From: Ornithinimicrobium avium
GTDB taxonomy: Bacteria > Actinomycetota > Actinomycetes > Actinomycetales > Dermatophilaceae
DNA: 64,000 nt
Direction: 5' to 3'
Assembly: GCF_003351765.1 (NCBI RefSeq)
Contig: NZ_CP031229.1
Span: 3,854,912 to 3,918,911 of the forward strand
The translations under genes were made by a program, and so were the position numbers. The notes beneath the pieces were generated by a model, which was not told the DNA's origin, searched no databases, and worked only from the letters and a program-made list of their open reading frames with translations. How positions within the stretch are numbered: position 1 is the first letter of the stretch; every line of letters begins with the position of its first letter. Positions 61,753-64,000 of the stretch are shown piece after piece.

Positions 61753-62543
61753 CAGCCCGCGCTGTCCACCGCGTCGCGCAGCACCTCGACGTCCGGGTCG
61801 GGCCCCGCGTGGCTGACGACCGAGACCCAGTGCCACCCGTCGTCGACGTCACGCAGGGCGTTGTGGCGCACCAGCCCGGCGCCCACGGTCGTCTCGGTCC
61901 AGCCGACCCAGCCCTCGGGCAGCTCCCCGAGCCGGTCGACCTCGACCTGGTGGACGCCCTGCCCGCTGGCGACCTCCCTGCCCTCGCCGTCCAGGCCGTA
62001 GCCGTCGCAGTCCTCGAGGGCGGCCGCCGTCTTTGCCGCGACGCCCTGCCCCTCCGCCTCGGCGAAGGTGTGCACCTCGCTCGTGAGGTAGGTGAAGCCC
62101 TCCACCCAGCCCCAGCGCCGGTGCGCCGCGTCGCGCGGCTGGACGGGGTCGAGCTGGACCCCGCACACCGTTTGCACGAACTTGGGCCCGTCGGCCTCCA
62201 CGACCTGCCACGCCTCGCCGACCGGAGGATCCGTCAGCAGCAGCGCCTCGGCAGAGCCGTCCCCGTCGGTCATCGCCGCGTGCGCGTCGTCCCCCTCGCC
62301 CCGCAGCTCGACGAACCCTGGTGGTGCGTTCGACCCGGCCACGGGACCGGCGGCCGGGTCCGACCCCTCGGCGGACCCGACCGCCCCGTCCCCCGAGGCC
62401 TCCGACGAGGAGGAGGCGGCCGGTGTCCCGTCCGGCGACGACGTGCGCTGTCCCTGTGCAGCATCGGGAGCTCCGCCCCCGCCGCACGCACCCAGCAGGG
62501 CGCTGATCAGCACCAGTCCCGTGAGCCGCATCTGCGTCCGCAC
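61752..62543 (-). CDS. Secreted lipoprotein of unknown function
   Basis: A 263-residue protein with a lipoprotein signal peptide: MRTQMRLTG, hydrophobic LVLISALLGAC with the lipobox LGAC, then a long Gly/Ser/Ala/Asp-rich linker (about 25-75). The folded part (RGEGDDAHAAM... HVEVDRLGELPEGWVGW... WHWVSVVSHAGPD) has two conserved-looking cysteines and no known domain. GTG 62543 is chosen because a GAGGAGG ribosome site lies six bases upstream; the frame extends to GTG 62573. It forms an operon with the GDSL hydrolase. Confidence 0.75.
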   Translation of the reverse strand: MRTQMRLTGLVLISALLGACGGGGAPDAAQGQRTSSPDGTPAASSSSEASGDGAVGSAEGSDPAAGPVAGSNAPPGFVELRGEGDDAHAAMTDGDGSAEALLLTDPPVGEAWQVVEADGPKFVQTVCGVQLDPVQPRDAAHRRWGWVEGFTYLTSEVHTFAEAEGQGVAAKTAAALEDCDGYGLDGEGREVASGQGVHQVEVDRLGELPEGWVGWTETTVGAGLVRHNALRDVDDGWHWVSVVSHAGPDPDVEVLRDAVDSAG

Positions 62544-62571
62544 GCCGGCCTCCTCCTCGTGGATGTCCACC

Positions 62572-62577
62572 ACGCTA
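62572..62577 (-). promoter_or_regulatory. -10 box of the lipoprotein gene
   Basis: TAGCGT on the minus strand, followed by a leader of about 25 nt that contains the GAGGAGG ribosome site. Confidence 0.45.
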
Positions 62578-62620
62578 GGCGGCGGGAGCGCCGTGTCCGA
62601 GGGGCCCAGGTCCCATCTCC

Positions 62621-62651
62621 GGGCCCAGGCGCGAAGTCTGGCGCTGGGCCC
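62621..62651. repeat. Hairpin in the lipoprotein-TetR intergenic region
   Basis: GGGCCCAGGCGC at 62621-62632 and GCGCTGGGCCC at 62641-62651 pair with one bulged base and an 8-nt loop. A further GGGCCC lies at 62603. It may terminate transcription coming from the right or serve as a regulatory element. Confidence 0.45.
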
Positions 62652-62697
62652 GGCGGCCTAGTGGGCGGGGCGGGCAGCCGGGCGCGCTCGTCCCGAG

Positions 62698-62752
62698 TTG
62701 CCGAGGGCTCCGCGGCTCGATACCGTGAGTACCCAACGGATACCTCGGGTAT
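62698..62752 (+). promoter_or_regulatory. TetR gene promoter and candidate autoregulatory operator
   Basis: TTGCCG at 62698-62703, a 17-bp spacer and TACCGT at 62721-62726 form a plausible promoter. Just downstream, ATACC-TCG-GGTAT (62740-62752) is an inverted repeat, with two further GATACC or TACCC half-sites at 62719 and 62730. TetR regulators often repress themselves from such sites. Confidence 0.6.
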
Positions 62753-62774
62753 TGACAGTGGGAGGAGCGCTGGG

Positions 62775-63386
62775 ATGACGACGGTGGAGCACGGGGCGGT
62801 CCGGCGCCCCCGACGTGAGGACGTGCGGGCGGGGGTGCTCGCGGCGGCGACCGAGCTCTTCCTCGCACAGGGCTACCAGGCCACGACGCTGGACCAGGTC
62901 GCCGAGCGGGCCGGCTTCACCAAGGGGGCGGTCTACTCCAACTTCGGCGGCAAGCCGGAGCTGCTCGCCCAGGTGTGCCTCGCGCGCTTCGACGAGGTGG
63001 GCGCAGAGCTGGTGCGCCGCCTCACCGAGGTCCTCGCCTGCGGGCCGCAGGGGCTGGCTGACCGCCTGGCCGCGGCCCTCATGCCCACCGTCCTCAAGGG
63101 CGAGAGCCAGGTCCTGCTCGCGGAGCTGCGGGGCCTGGCCCGGCACGACCGACGGCTGGCCCGCACCTACGACGAGGTCGTCCGGCACCGCGAGGCGGCC
63201 CTGGCACGCGAGCTGGACCGTGGCCCGCTGGCCGGGACCGACGAGACCTGGCGTCGAACCACGGCGAGCCTGCTGCTGGCCCAGGTGGGCGTCCTGGCCC
63301 TGGAGCTGCGCTCGCGTCCGGGGCTGCTCGGCGAGGAAGAGGCGCGTCGCTGCCTCGCCGTGCTCTTCCAGGGGCTCCTGCCGTGA
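62775..63386 (+). CDS. TetR-family transcriptional regulator
   Basis: A 203-residue regulator. The helix-turn-helix is TELFLAQGYQATTLDQVAER, then AGFTKGAVYSNFGGKPELL (residues 28-70), the strongest TetR signature; the C-terminal ligand domain is helical, with an Arg-rich patch. It starts the operon with the ABC ATPase, whose GTG overlaps its stop (GTGA). TetR-ABC-YhgE operons export or sense membrane-active compounds. The ribosome site is GGGAGGAG. Candidate operator lies 22 bp upstream of the ATG. Confidence 0.9.
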   Translation: MTTVEHGAVRRPRREDVRAGVLAAATELFLAQGYQATTLDQVAERAGFTKGAVYSNFGGKPELLAQVCLARFDEVGAELVRRLTEVLACGPQGLADRLAAALMPTVLKGESQVLLAELRGLARHDRRLARTYDEVVRHREAALARELDRGPLAGTDETWRRTTASLLLAQVGVLALELRSRPGLLGEEEARRCLAVLFQGLLP

Positions 63387-64000
63387 CCGGCGGGCAGGGG
63401 CGGGACGACCTGCCTGAGCCGGAGCCGCCGACGGTCGAGGTCCCGGAGGGGGAGGGCGGCGTCGCCGTGCCGTCCGACGGCACCGCCACGGAGGTCGCCG
63501 GGGGCGCGCTCCCGGATGACGAGATCGCGGAGAGCGTGCAGAGCGCGCGCCCGGTCGCCCACGTGGAGGAGGAGCTCGCGGAGCGGGAGGTCACCGAGGA
63601 GACCCGCCTCGAGGGGACATGCCTCGAGGAGCCCGTCGACGAGGGCGTGGGCGAGGAGGTCCAGCAGGAGGTGGGGGACGAGGAGGTCGAGGGCGAGGAC
63701 CCCGAGGAGGGGCTGCCCCTGCTCCTCGTTGCCCGCGGCCTCACCGTGCACGCCAGGGGTGGCTCCGTCGTCGAGCCGCTCGGCGTCGTAGCCGCCCCCG
63801 GTGAGGTTCTCCTCGTCGAGGGGACGACCGGCAGCGGCCGGTCGGTCCTGCTCCTGGCGCTCGCCGGCCGCATGCGCGGCGTGGGCGGGGAGCTCGAGGT
63901 GGCGGGCGTGCCCGGGACCCGACCGCGTCGGCTGCGCGCGATCACCTCGGTGGCGCGGCTGGGCGACGTCGTCGACCTGGACGGCCCCCTCACCGTGGCG
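63383..64000 (+). CDS. ABC transporter ATP-binding protein, cut by the window end
   Basis: GTG 63383 overlaps the TetR stop, and the frame stays open to the window edge (206 residues seen). About 110 residues are strongly acidic and low complexity (VGEEVQQEVGDEEVEGEDPE), then the ATPase begins: LLVARGLTVHARGGSVVEPL, Walker A GTTGSGRS with LLLALAGRMRGVGGELEV. The Walker A lysine is replaced by arginine, as I recall for ATPases paired with YhgE/Pip membrane proteins in actinomycetes. The partner permease should lie beyond the window. Role: multi-drug or bacteriocin-like export, not proven. Confidence 0.78.
   Translation, partial: MTGGQGRDDLPEPEPPTVEVPEGEGGVAVPSDGTATEVAGGALPDDEIAESVQSARPVAHVEEELAEREVTEETRLEGTCLEEPVDEGVGEEVQQEVGDEEVEGEDPEEGLPLLLVARGLTVHARGGSVVEPLGVVAAPGEVLLVEGTTGSGRSVLLLALAGRMRGVGGELEVAGVPGTRPRRLRAITSVARLGDVVDLDGPLTVA

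Noticed and set aside
62752..62757. TTGACA as the -35 of the TetR gene
   Set aside because: A -10 box at the normal distance would fall on or after the ATG at 62775; the TTGCCG/TACCGT pair further up fits better.

Overview
The window is high-GC DNA (about 70% or more by eye) from an actinomycete. GC-rich third codon positions, GTG starts, a Lsr2-free housekeeping gene set (LpdA-type quinone reductase, AccA3-type biotin carboxylase, MoxR/DUF58/SpoIIM/RDD cluster, FtsK next to RNase J) and TANNNT promoter boxes right before start codons all fit Actinomycetota. The gene complement suggests Micrococcales, perhaps the Intrasporangiaceae/Ornithinimicrobiaceae, but that placement is inference. No tRNA, rRNA, CRISPR array, insertion sequence or phage gene was seen; this looks like chromosome.

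Left third (1-26 kb): nucleoside salvage and catabolism (deoA; deoC with two aldehyde dehydrogenase-family genes; add; a phosphopentomutase-like hexose mutase with purine nucleoside phosphorylase; a uridine-kinase-like P-loop protein). Between these lies a MoxR/DUF58 operon of membrane and metal-transport genes (RDD, SpoIIM, CDF, DUF58, MoxR, DUF4350, DUF4129, large membrane protein). Then come LpdA, an LTA-synthase-like sulfatase, a frameshifted VanZ-RDD-DUF218 gene and an acyl-CoA carboxylase alpha subunit.

Middle (26-46 kb): a lactate module (LldR-type regulator diverging from permease and L-lactate dehydrogenase, with a TGGTCAGACCA operator at the predicted +1); a MerR-acyl-CoA dehydrogenase-carboxyltransferase module with a strikingly symmetric promoter; ThrE exporter with an S9 peptidase; an Nramp-like transporter without the metal motif beside an idonate-dehydrogenase-like enzyme; a thymidylate module (thyA, a Nudix-DHFR fusion, a membrane protein); RNase J; a 2TM protein; FtsK.

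Right third (46-60 kb): an almost complete purine-degradation island. DUF6986 aldolase-like protein, uricase, OHCU decarboxylase and HIU hydrolase turn urate into allantoin; allantoinase and ureidoglycine aminohydrolase continue it; XdhABC and guanine deaminase feed urate from guanine, hypoxanthine and xanthine. Allantoate amidohydrolase is not in the window. The end holds a GDSL-type hydrolase with a pilin-like N-terminus, a lipoprotein, and a TetR-ABC operon cut by the window edge.

Two window-wide patterns stand out. First, many genes have a TANNNT box 6-8 nt before the start codon, the layout of leaderless transcripts; several divergent pairs share tiny intergenic gaps with two such boxes. 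Second, the octamer CGGCATAC/GTATGCCG occurs 17 times, in all three coding frames, forcing rare codons (ATA, TAT, GCA, CAT), which suggests selection on the DNA itself.
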